From Cytobacillus firmus DS1 (GTDB lineage Bacteria; Bacillota; Bacilli; Bacillales; Cytobacillaceae): a DNA stretch of 41,523 nt. The stretch covers positions 1 to 41,523 of the forward strand of contig NZ_APVL01000028.1 of the NCBI RefSeq assembly GCF_000565285.1. Direction: 5' to 3'. The notes under the pieces were generated by a model that saw only the letters and a program-made list of their open reading frames with translations, was not told the origin of the DNA and did not search any database. Of the stretch, positions 23,332-31,063 are shown in pieces (the stretch's first letter is position 1; every line of letters starts with the position of its first letter). A program made the position numbers and the translations under genes.

Positions 23332-24123
23332 ATGGGCACGGAAAGGGTATCTCTAACTACTAACGAATTGGCAGCGGTTCTTGTTTTATGTGGTTACGAA
23401 AATATGGCCAGCCAGGTTCTTAATAGCTTGGATATAACAGAGGGATCAGGCGATTTGTATCGTTTTATTGAAGAAACTGAAAATTCCCTTAAAGCAAAAG
23501 GATTCTTGGATGAAAATAGAGGCACCGTCCTAACTGAAGGATTGGAGAGTTTGCTGCACATTCTTGTCCAATCTAAAAGAAAAATAAGATGCATAAAAAA
23601 AGATAGGGTGCTCTTCATTCATTTTATTAAGGGAGATGAAAGAGTCCTAATACAAGAAATAAGACATAATACTCATTTTTTCTCTATTTACTTAGTCAAT
23701 GAAGGATTTGAACAACTTTTATTGAAACATTATGGCTTAGAAATAGTTATAAGTGAATTAACTGATAATTTATCAACTCTTCAGCTATCAGAAAGTATCT
23801 ATGACCAGCTTCACAATATGGAAGGTGGAGTATTAGATAGAATAATAAATGATGAAAAGGTGAAAGGTCAGTTGAAACAATTTTTAATTGACTTTAGGAA
23901 TAATGGGCAGGAGTTGGATAATTTATCTCTAATTGAAATGGACTATGTAAAAGACTACTTTGAGATGAAGCAAGTCATATTCTTTTTGCCAAGCCAAAAG
24001 TTTCTTTGGCATCTTGACTACGATAAAATACAGGAAAAAGAAGTCTATGTAACTCCTGTGGCTATAAAAAAATATTTCAAGAAGTTAAGCGGGGTAATTA
24101 CTTCATTTATTGAAGAATTATAG
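23332..24123 (+). CDS. EspG/EsaE-like protein, candidate effector chaperone
   Basis: A 263-residue soluble protein. The first ~85 residues are helical and end in a GFLDENRGTVLTEGLESLLHIL segment, the 'short domain ending in a Gly-Leu/Phe turn' seen at the front of EspG-type T7SS chaperones. Strands follow (KRKIRCIKKDRVLFIHFIKGDERVLIQEI), then a helical part and a final QVIFFLPSQKFLWHLDYDKI strand pair. EspG (actinobacteria) and EsaE (staphylococci) bind export substrates in the cytosol. The assignment is by pattern and position, not by a clear sequence match. The last ~115 residues are clearly related to the protein at 24577-25593. AAAGGAGG precedes the ATG, 14 bases after the LXG stop. Confidence 0.6.
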   Translation: MGTERVSLTTNELAAVLVLCGYENMASQVLNSLDITEGSGDLYRFIEETENSLKAKGFLDENRGTVLTEGLESLLHILVQSKRKIRCIKKDRVLFIHFIKGDERVLIQEIRHNTHFFSIYLVNEGFEQLLLKHYGLEIVISELTDNLSTLQLSESIYDQLHNMEGGVLDRIINDEKVKGQLKQFLIDFRNNGQELDNLSLIEMDYVKDYFEMKQVIFFLPSQKFLWHLDYDKIQEKEVYVTPVAIKKYFKKLSGVITSFIEEL

Positions 24124-24166
24124 TTTTTTGTGCAAAAGTGACCCCATTAAAGAAAGGTAATTATAT

Positions 24167-24538
24167 ATGAAAAATTTTATTGGATTCTTACTGGCTAATG
24201 GCCTTTGGATACTATTCTCTTTATTTCTTACGGGAATAGATGTTCCGATTCCAAGCTCCTTTATTGCATTAATGATAGCGGCTAATGCTATATTTGCATT
24301 CTTTTCTATTTTTGTGCAGACTTTGGTCATCACTTTATATGAAGTGAATGTTTTTGAAGAACCTAAAAGTATTCTAGATTATTGCTTTAAATATTTTGCA
24401 ATTACCACATCCGGTATAAATTATTACGTTCAAACTGTACTAAATAGACTTCCATTTATATTAAACAAATTAGTTGCTGCTTTTTTCTTTGTCTTCCTTG
24501 TTGCGACAGGCTTCAGCTTGCTGGGCGTTTTCAATTGA
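24167..24538 (+). CDS. Small multi-pass membrane protein, candidate immunity protein
   Basis: This encodes 123 residues with three or four hydrophobic helices: FIGFLLANGLWILFSLFL; FIALMIAANAIFAFFSIFV running on into QTLVITLYEV; and FILNKLVAAFFFVFLVATGF. The loop between them (EVNVFEEPKSILDYCFKYFAITT) is mixed. No known family was recognised. It lies two genes downstream of an LXG effector with a membrane-active end and between two paralogous chaperone-like genes. Small polytopic proteins in this position often protect the producer's membrane, so immunity is the leading guess, without direct evidence. An AAAGAAAGG site precedes the ATG. Confidence 0.6.
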   Translation: MKNFIGFLLANGLWILFSLFLTGIDVPIPSSFIALMIAANAIFAFFSIFVQTLVITLYEVNVFEEPKSILDYCFKYFAITTSGINYYVQTVLNRLPFILNKLVAAFFFVFLVATGFSLLGVFN

Positions 24539-24576
24539 TGCAGTTTGAATAATTCACATGGTGGAGGAAAACGAAT

Positions 24577-25593
24577 ATGAAAAATGCCCAAAAAATAAAT
24601 GTGTCTTCACAAAATCTAATAGATGCTCTTATTGAATTTGGTTTTACAAAAAGGGAGAGGGAATTTGCCATTGAAAGTGGTTTTACCCTAAAAGAGATTG
24701 ACCAGCTAAAAAAGAAATCAAAAGGGATAGAGGTTTCGGAGCCATTAAAAGAAATATTAAACTCGGTGTTAAGTATGAGCAGTATGGCCAGGTTTGAAAG
24801 TGGAGAAAAAACACTTCTTGTTTTTCCTGATAGTAAATCGAATATCATAGTCGAGCGGATAAAGGGGAACTCTTATGAATTTTCCAAACATGACTTCAAG
24901 GAATTAAATTCGATTTTAACTGATTTTTATGGGTGGGATACCAGCAAAATGGACGATCCCATGAAGGTTAATATCGGATTATCCAGTGATATATATGATT
25001 TAATCCATGGCATAGAGCCATCTGGTTTGGATGAAATGATAGAGGATGAAAATTTCGAATTGCAAATTCGTCACTTTTTGCGTGACTTTAAAAGAAATTA
25101 TCATCAGGTATCAAAAATGACATTTAAAAAAAGAAGAATTGAGACATATGTTATGGAAGAAGACCATGTGATGTTATTTGTGCCTTCAGAAAATTTTATA
25201 TGGCATATTAATTATGAAGAGATAATGGATGATCAAATCATTATAACGAGTAATAGTGTCCCGACCTATTTATCAGTTGTGCAGAAAATAACGGAAGAAA
25301 TATTGCAAGGTGGTATACCTAACGAAGAGAAAAAGATTATGAATTCCAAAGAAGAACAAAAGAAATTCTCATTTAAAAGAGGATTTTCATTTTTTTGGAA
25401 GAGTAATCTAATTCTATTAATAACTATTCTTGCGATAAATATAAATAGAGCAAATTTTAGTGAGGATGGTGGCGGTCTGCTTCTCTTATTGTCTCTTTCA
25501 TGGGAAGCCCTGCTTATTTTATTATCATTTTTTGCATGTTTTAAAGAGAATGAAGACTCTTCTCCTGCAAGGAAGGTTAGTTCAGCCTCATGA
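24577..25593 (+). CDS. Second EspG/EsaE-like protein with a C-terminal membrane anchor
   Basis: This encodes 338 residues. Residues 1-250 repeat the plan of the protein at 23332-24123. The match is plain in LSSDIYDLIHGIEPSGLDEMIEDE against LSESIYDQLHNMEGGVLDRIINDE, and in VMLFVPSENFIWHINYEEI against VIFFLPSQKFLWHLDYDKI. Unlike its sister it continues with a Lys/Glu linker and two membrane helices (about 270-287, SNLILLITILAINI; about 300-325, LLLLLSLSWEALLILLSFFACF). An anchored version could hold the effector complex at the membrane next to the secretion channel, or modify immunity; this is inference. GGTGGAGG precedes the ATG. A terminator follows, ending the module. Confidence 0.6.
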   Translation: MKNAQKINVSSQNLIDALIEFGFTKREREFAIESGFTLKEIDQLKKKSKGIEVSEPLKEILNSVLSMSSMARFESGEKTLLVFPDSKSNIIVERIKGNSYEFSKHDFKELNSILTDFYGWDTSKMDDPMKVNIGLSSDIYDLIHGIEPSGLDEMIEDENFELQIRHFLRDFKRNYHQVSKMTFKKRRIETYVMEEDHVMLFVPSENFIWHINYEEIMDDQIIITSNSVPTYLSVVQKITEEILQGGIPNEEKKIMNSKEEQKKFSFKRGFSFFWKSNLILLITILAININRANFSEDGGGLLLLLSLSWEALLILLSFFACFKENEDSSPARKVSSAS

Positions 25594-25616
25594 AACAAAT
25601 TTATGTTATGAAGGAT

Positions 25617-25647
25617 CCTCGATAAGTGATATTATCGGGGGTTTTTA
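25617..25647 (+). terminator. Rho-independent terminator of the effector module
   Basis: CCTCGATAA (25617-25625) pairs with TTATCGGGG (25632-25640), one G-T pair included. A GTTTTT tail follows. Confidence 0.75.
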
Positions 25648-25720
25648 CTGGGCTTTCTAATGTAAAATATTAAACTTGTAATCAACATTAAGACTCAGTT
25701 TCCAAATGGGGGAGTATCGC

Positions 25721-26236
25721 TTGGCAAAAATTCAGGAAAAGAATAACACCATTATCATTAAAACCTCAATATTCATGGGAAGCTCGCTGTTGCTAATCAC
25801 CTAAGGATTCTCATTGGAATCAAAATACTCTTTTAGGTATATTTTCGGAGGAATTATGTTTTTGCCCATATTTTCGTATTTAACTTTCTGGATTATACCT
25901 GCATTAAATCCTGCAAAAGTCTTGCTGAAAATAATTCCGGGTGAAAGAATTATCTCCAAAAGGGCCACTGTTCCACTAGAAAATATACGTGATATTAGAC
26001 TGATAAGGAATCCCTTCAATTTAATAAATTACATTGTTATCGAAACATTCAGTGATGAGAAGATCAAAATTTGCACTTAAAATCTGATTGATGACTATAG
26101 CTATGAAATAATAGTAGATCAATACATTTATCCTCATTTGACTGAAAACGCAAGAAAGGTTTGGGATCGCAAAATAAATCTTGACCGTCTTAAGGAAGTA
26201 ACAAGGTATGAAAGAAAAGAACAAAATATAAATTAA
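25721..26236 (+). pseudogene. DUF5381-like membrane protein gene with two in-frame stops
   Basis: Starting at TTG 25721 (ribosome site GGGGGA at 25707-25712), one frame runs 171 codons to TAA 26234-26236. It is interrupted only by TAA at 25802-25804 and TAA at 26078-26080, with no frameshift. Read through, it gives a protein with two hydrophobic segments (IFMGSSLLLIT before the first stop, FGGIMFLPIFSYLTFWIIPAL after it). A PGERIISKRATVPLENIRDIRLIRNP strand region and a helical end (TENARKVWDRKINLDRLKEV) follow. This resembles the DUF5381 proteins of the B. subtilis yfj cluster, which also holds a WXG100 gene. Both stops would need only one base change from sense codons. Confidence 0.7.
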
Positions 26237-26328
26237 TTAACATGAAAAAGAGTGTAGTTAAATATTTGGTAAATTTGATCGTAAAGTTAAGAGATCAAAA
26301 AAAATCTTGGTTTTAATAGGAGGACCCC

Positions 26329-28023
26329 ATGCCAAAGAAAAGCCCCATCACCATATTAATAGTATTACTATCCAGCTTCCTATTCCTCTCTGCCTGCAGC
26401 AGCTCTGAAAGCAATTCAGAAGCCAAAGCGGAGAAAAAGGAAGAAGACAAATATGAAAAACTGGTTAAAGAGAAAAACAAGGAACTTGAGCTTGAACCTC
26501 TTGAGCTGACTTCTTACCGCGAGGAAGTCGGGGCAGCTCTGAAGAATCCGGAATATAAGGAGTTTGCTGCAAATGGCAAGGTGGCTGTGCAGGGAGAGGT
26601 TGAGAAGTACACGGATCTCAAATCAGACTATGCCTGGATTAAGGTCCGTTCCACAGAGGAGGGACCGGCAGGGAATGATCTGGAATACTACGCACCCATT
26701 AAAGAAGGGAAGTTCAAGCAGAATATCCGTTTATTTAATGGGGAAGGCGAGTATAAGGTAACGGTCCAGCTTCCAAGCATGGATAGTGAGAATTATTATT
26801 ATGATCTTGCCTCGTTCACTGTACACAATGTGAATCAGGATACAGAGCGCGATGTAACGTTTACTCCGTTTGGCCAGGAAGCAGAGCTGACTTTAGACAT
26901 TGAATCAAGCTATCTAAAAGGCAATGAAGTATTCAATTTAAAAGGGGAAGCGGCAAGTCTGACAGACAGCGATACGATCATGTTAAAGCTGAATAAGGAA
27001 TCGGAAATGTGGAAGCATGTCATTACGCTTAAAGATGGCAAGTTCTCCTATGATGTGCCGTTATTTTATGGAAAAGGCCTGCACAGGCTTGAGGTGCTCG
27101 TTCCTGACAAGGAAAGGGAAAATTACTATCAGACGGCCACAACCATTTTAATAGATAACGAGTCTGATAGGACAATGAGTCCAATTGAATATTCTAAAAC
27201 ATATGAGGAGCGGGGAGTGGCGCTTGAATACCCGCAATATGGCGGTGAGAAGTCTGACGGTGTCTTTTCTGTAAAAGGAAAAATCGATCCGCAGGCAGAA
27301 TTCGGTCCTGAAACAGATCATATTTACATTACCACTAAAAAAGGTGAAGACGAAGCACTGGATGTTATCCCTGTAAAAGACTTCACGTTTGATGATTCAT
27401 TTCATTTAAGGTTTGGTCCTGGCACATATGAAGTCACACTAAGTGTACCGGAAATTAAGGAAGAGAATAGTGATTATTTCCGCTTTTATGGATTTGCCAA
27501 ATTTGAGGTGGAGTCAACAGGTGAGGATAAGCGGGACCTGCTTCCTTCCAGAGGCGTTCAGTCAGATGCGCCGCAAATTACTGAATTGGCGCAGGAGCTG
27601 ACAGAAGGCATTAGCGGGGAAAGGGAAAAAGCGAAGGCCGTCTATGATTATGTCGCGAAGAACGTTTCATATGATGTGAATAAGCTCGAAACAGATGACT
27701 TCAGCTGGGATGATAGTGCGCTCAAGACACTTGATTCCAAAACGGGCGTCTGCCAGGATTATTCGTATCTGGCCATTGCTCTGCTTCGGGCCAGCAACAT
27801 GGAAGCCCGCTTTATTGAAGGAACTGCTTTTGGCGGATTCTGGCCGCAGAAGCATGCATGGGTGGAAGTGAAGGTGGATGGAAGCTGGCTCACGATGGAT
27901 CCGACATGGGGAGCAGGCTACATTAAGGATGATAAATTCGTGGCAGCTTTCAATGAAAAATACTTTGATCCGAATCAAGCGGAGTTTGAAAAAACACATA
28001 GCCGCACAGGTGTATCATACTAA
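26329..28023 (+). CDS. Lipoprotein with three internal repeats and a transglutaminase-like domain
   Basis: This encodes 564 residues. The lipobox LSAC gives lipidated Cys23, followed by a Lys/Glu linker to about 58. Three related units of about 100 residues follow (about 59-168, 180-277, 286-397). Each ends in a 'fG-G-Y/H-x-V/L-x-V-x-x-P...E-N-x-Y-Y' pattern and looks like beta-sandwich modules. The last ~150 residues form a transglutaminase/protease-like domain with the full triad: Cys475 (TGVCQDYSYL), His509 (KHAWVEV) and Asp524 (MDPTWG). Such proteins sit on the outer membrane face and may cut or cross-link surface proteins; the substrate is unknown. AGGAGG precedes the ATG, and a terminator follows. 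It stands beside, not inside, the T7SS module. Confidence 0.8.
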   Translation: MPKKSPITILIVLLSSFLFLSACSSSESNSEAKAEKKEEDKYEKLVKEKNKELELEPLELTSYREEVGAALKNPEYKEFAANGKVAVQGEVEKYTDLKSDYAWIKVRSTEEGPAGNDLEYYAPIKEGKFKQNIRLFNGEGEYKVTVQLPSMDSENYYYDLASFTVHNVNQDTERDVTFTPFGQEAELTLDIESSYLKGNEVFNLKGEAASLTDSDTIMLKLNKESEMWKHVITLKDGKFSYDVPLFYGKGLHRLEVLVPDKERENYYQTATTILIDNESDRTMSPIEYSKTYEERGVALEYPQYGGEKSDGVFSVKGKIDPQAEFGPETDHIYITTKKGEDEALDVIPVKDFTFDDSFHLRFGPGTYEVTLSVPEIKEENSDYFRFYGFAKFEVESTGEDKRDLLPSRGVQSDAPQITELAQELTEGISGEREKAKAVYDYVAKNVSYDVNKLETDDFSWDDSALKTLDSKTGVCQDYSYLAIALLRASNMEARFIEGTAFGGFWPQKHAWVEVKVDGSWLTMDPTWGAGYIKDDKFVAAFNEKYFDPNQAEFEKTHSRTGVSY

Positions 28024-28029
28024 ACTGCA

Positions 28030-28068
28030 AAAAGTCATGGGGCTTGTTCCTGTGGCTTTTATTATTTT
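28030..28068 (+). terminator. Rho-independent terminator
   Basis: A 12-bp stem with several G-T pairs (28030-28041 with 28049-28060, AAAAGTCATGGG / CCTGTGGCTTTT) is followed by TATTATTTT. Confidence 0.7.
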
Positions 28069-28177
28069 CCAAAGTAATGGGAATTTAATCCGAATTACCC
28101 TTCAATAAATAATCTGAAAATTATAAAATCAAATTGACTGGGCTTCCGTCCGGATCTCCTTTAAGGAGGGGATAGCT

Positions 28178-29635
28178 TTGATAAAACAATTGGCAGGAGT
28201 GATCTTTTGTATGATGCTGATTTTCCCTCGTATGGTGAAGGCTGGCGGCTTTGGCGGTGATGACAGCGGCACTCCGGGTAACTGGTATGCTGGAGAAACA
28301 CCTTCAAGCATTGATCCTTCCAAATCACCTCTTGTGTTTGTGCACGGCTATAATAATTCGTCAGCAGTCTGGCATGAAGGTAATGATATGTATGAAGTGG
28401 CTTTGGCAAATGGATATGAAACAGCCTTCATTGATCTTCATCATGACCGTGATATGTGGACGAATGGTACCATTCTGGCTGAAAAGCTTCAGGAAATGTA
28501 CCATCATTTCGGAGGAAAAAAGCTGGTGGTCATTGGCTACAGCAAAGGCGGTGTGGATATTCAGACAGCGCTTGTGCATTACAATGCCCACCCATATGTA
28601 TCAAACGTCATCTCTTTATCCTCTCCTCAACATGGCACCCAGCTTGCAGATCTTGCCCACAGCAGCGCCGCCTGGTGGCTTGCTGCCCTTCTCGGAAACA
28701 ATAATGAAGCAACTGAATCCCTGCAGACAGGCAATATGCAATACTTTCGAAGCCTTACAGATTCCCATCAGAATGCTGGAAAAAATCGTTATTATACACT
28801 TGGCGGAACCAAATGGGGTTCATTTGGCAGTGCTTCCTATTGGGGAGGTTTATACCTGAGTCAGTACGGAAAAAATGATGGTGTTGTGACAGCAGTTAAT
28901 TCCCGGCTGCCTGGAGCTTCCATTGTTCAGGAAGGGAGCTGGAACCATACATCCATTCGGGAAGGATCCCATACATTCCCGGTGTTCAGGCCCTATACCA
29001 CTATTACTCAGCCTGCTGCAGTTCTCTCAGCTTCAGCCTCAGAAGCCGCTGCCAGCAAGCCTCGCATCCATTCCATTGTAAAAGGAGGGAAAGCTGTCAG
29101 TGCAATAAGTGAGGTTTTTTCGGTAGAGGATAATGTAGACTCCATAACCGTTTCTTTTTTAAGTGAAAAGAATTTGTCTGCCCTAAAATTAATCAGTCCG
29201 GACGGAAAAGAATATAAAACGGGAAAAGCGTATAAGGAAGAATCCAATTTTTTCAAAGGAGCGTGGATTCACCAGTTTGAAATCGGGTATCCCGAAGCAG
29301 GAAGCTGGCTGTTAAAGGCTCCGGCAAATGCATCGTACCTATACACCGTTACACTAAACAGCCCGTTAAATGATAAAATTCAGGGCAAGTCTGCGAAAAG
29401 TCATAACGCCTTTAAAACAAAATGGATCCGCTTCGGGTTTGATTCTTCAGGGAAAAAGCTGCAGCAAAAAGCGAAAGGAGAAAAGTCTGGCCCCATGACC
29501 AAAAGCGATTTTTCACAGGAAGGCGTATACAATATGACAACGGAAATAATAGGTCTTACTGAAAATGGAAAGCCATATGAAAGAACACTTATCGAATCTT
29601 TTTATATAGATCAGAATGGAAAACGACATAATTAA
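28178..29635 (+). CDS. Secreted lipase-like alpha/beta hydrolase
   Basis: This encodes 485 residues. A signal peptide (MIKQLAGVIFCMMLIFPRMVKA) points to export with cleavage after about residue 22. The hydrolase core has an oxyanion-hole strand (PLVFVHGYNNSS, about 51-62) and a nucleophile elbow GYSKGG with Ser122. SLSSPQHGTQLADLA follows, typical of triacylglycerol lipases and related esterases, and then NDGVV and WNHTSI(R) segments near 240-275 that should supply the acid and His. Residues from about 300 on form a beta-rich C-terminal part without a recognised family. The start is TTG 28178, seven bases after a perfect AAGGAGGG; no ATG fits as well. The substrate is unknown; fatty acyl esters are likely. 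Confidence 0.82.
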   Translation: MIKQLAGVIFCMMLIFPRMVKAGGFGGDDSGTPGNWYAGETPSSIDPSKSPLVFVHGYNNSSAVWHEGNDMYEVALANGYETAFIDLHHDRDMWTNGTILAEKLQEMYHHFGGKKLVVIGYSKGGVDIQTALVHYNAHPYVSNVISLSSPQHGTQLADLAHSSAAWWLAALLGNNNEATESLQTGNMQYFRSLTDSHQNAGKNRYYTLGGTKWGSFGSASYWGGLYLSQYGKNDGVVTAVNSRLPGASIVQEGSWNHTSIREGSHTFPVFRPYTTITQPAAVLSASASEAAASKPRIHSIVKGGKAVSAISEVFSVEDNVDSITVSFLSEKNLSALKLISPDGKEYKTGKAYKEESNFFKGAWIHQFEIGYPEAGSWLLKAPANASYLYTVTLNSPLNDKIQGKSAKSHNAFKTKWIRFGFDSSGKKLQQKAKGEKSGPMTKSDFSQEGVYNMTTEIIGLTENGKPYERTLIESFYIDQNGKRHN

Positions 29636-29644
29636 CTGGTCTCC

Positions 29645-29680
29645 GGCTGCTGAGAAGCAGCCTTTGCTTTTGTTTTAGGC
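29645..29680 (+). terminator. Rho-independent terminator
   Basis: GGCTGCT (29645-29651) pairs with AGCAGCC (29656-29662) around a 4-base loop. TTTGCTTTTGTTTT follows. Confidence 0.85.
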
Positions 29681-29722
29681 TGTTTTCGCAAGGTTTGTTG
29701 CTTTTTGTATTATATTTGCTGA

Positions 29723-29911
29723 GTTGATCGGAGCGGAAGGTGCGAGATCCTCGAAAATGCTGGCGCATTTCCTTCGTGCGGTGCTTATTCGAGGATGCTT
29801 ATTCAAAGTCCTGCGGGAGTAGCGGGACAGGTGAGACCCCGCAGACGCGTAGCGTCGAGGAGGCTTACCGCCCGCCCCGCGGAAAGCGAGCGTCCTGGAG
29901 CGGAAATCAAC
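29723..29911. repeat. 189-bp dispersed intergenic repeat
   Basis: The element is bounded by GTTGAT (29723) and ATCAAC (29906), with a direct repeat GGAGCGGA just inside both ends (29730-29737 and 29897-29904). Inside are an inverted pair ATCCTCGAA / TTCGAGGAT (29747-29755, 29788-29796) and the G+C-rich CTGCGGG ... CCCCGCAG core. It is far richer in G+C than its flanks and codes for nothing convincing. The wording GGGAGTAGCGGGACAGGTGA ... CCGCCCGCCCCGCGGAAAGC is remembered as a very common intergenic element of Bacillus-group genomes. The rest of 29681-30105 shows no gene; a moxR promoter presumably lies there. Confidence 0.75.
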
Positions 29912-30105
29912 GGACAACATAGATAAGCGAAAAACAATAAATTATACGAAAAAAGCCTTGTTCTAAGACCATGTAGAAGATAGAACCATCCCAGAAAAAC
30001 ACAGGAGTTTCCAGCGCGACAGCGAATATATAATAGGTTAGAATTAAATTCAGGTAATTGTAAATTAGTGGGATTATAGATATAGATAAAGGGGAGAGAT
30101 TTCAC

Positions 30106-31062
30106 ATGGATCGAAATCAGATGCATCCTGCAATTGAGAGGGTATTAGGGAATATTGAAAAAGTCATGATCGGCAAACGGGATGTCGCAGAGTTAAGCCT
30201 AGTGGCGCTTTTAGCGGAAGGACATGTTTTGCTCGAAGATGTTCCAGGTGTCGGGAAAACGATGATGGTTCGTGCGCTGGCTAAGTCAGTTGGAGCTGCA
30301 TTTAAACGCATCCAATTCACGCCTGATTTGCTGCCTTCGGATGTGACAGGTGTATCCATCTATAATCCGAAGGAAATGGAGTTTCAGTTCAGGCCTGGTC
30401 CCATTATGGGCAATATTATTTTAGCAGACGAAATCAACCGAACCTCTCCAAAGACGCAATCTGCTCTTCTTGAAGGGATGGAAGAAAGCAGTGTGACCAT
30501 TGACGGAGTGACGCATCGTCTTGAAAGACCCTTCTTCGTTATGGCAACGCAAAATCCCATCGAGTATGAGGGAACCTATCCGCTTCCGGAAGCGCAGCTG
30601 GACAGATTCCTGTTAAAAATGAAAATGGGTTATCCGGAAATCGCGGATGAGATGGAGGTCTTGAATCGGGCGCAGCGCATTCCGCCGATAGAAGATCTGG
30701 AAACGGTAATGGATCTGGCTGAATTGCGTTCACTGCAGACAGAAATTAAAGAAGTGCATGTGGATCAAACGATTAAACGCTATATTGTTGAAATTGCGGG
30801 TGGAACCCGTAACCACAGCAGTGTGTATTTAGGAGCCAGTCCGCGCGGATCGATTGCTTTAATGAAAGCAGCCCAGGCTTATGCATTCATGTATGGCCGC
30901 GATTACGTTCTTCCGGATGACATTCAGTATTTGGCGCCTGCTGTTTTTGTTCACAGAATTATCTTAAGGTCCGAGGCGAAATTTGAAGGCATTACCGCTG
31001 AAGAAGTGGTGGAACGGGTTATTGCCAGGGTGTCTGTTCCTGTACAAAGGCTAGTGAAGTAA
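30106..31062 (+). CDS. yeaC: MoxR-family AAA+ ATPase (YeaC-like)
   Basis: This encodes 318 residues. A Walker A variant lies at about 45-52 (DVPGVGKT) and Walker B at about 105-111 (ILADEIN). A sensor 1 follows in FFVMATQNPIEYEGTYPLPEAQLDRF, and a helical lid forms the end. This is a complete MoxR (AAA_3) protein. MoxR ATPases act as chaperone-like partners of the DUF58 and transglutaminase proteins encoded with them, here directly downstream. GGGGAGA precedes the ATG. The next gene starts two bases after the stop. The order yeaC-yeaD-yebA-guaA-pbuG is that of B. subtilis, which supports the symbol; the cellular task of the complex is still unclear. Confidence 0.88.
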   Translation: MDRNQMHPAIERVLGNIEKVMIGKRDVAELSLVALLAEGHVLLEDVPGVGKTMMVRALAKSVGAAFKRIQFTPDLLPSDVTGVSIYNPKEMEFQFRPGPIMGNIILADEINRTSPKTQSALLEGMEESSVTIDGVTHRLERPFFVMATQNPIEYEGTYPLPEAQLDRFLLKMKMGYPEIADEMEVLNRAQRIPPIEDLETVMDLAELRSLQTEIKEVHVDQTIKRYIVEIAGGTRNHSSVYLGASPRGSIALMKAAQAYAFMYGRDYVLPDDIQYLAPAVFVHRIILRSEAKFEGITAEEVVERVIARVSVPVQRLVK

Positions 31063-31063
31063 C

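Noticed and set aside
25802..26080. Stop-codon recoding (amino acid insertion at TAA) in the DUF5381-like gene
   Set aside because: TAA is not a known recoded codon in Bacillus and there is no recoding structure; simple mutation is the better explanation.
29675..29922. Frames on both strands in the 189-bp repeat
   Set aside because: They are created by the G+C-rich repeat; Arg/Pro-rich with no ribosome sites.
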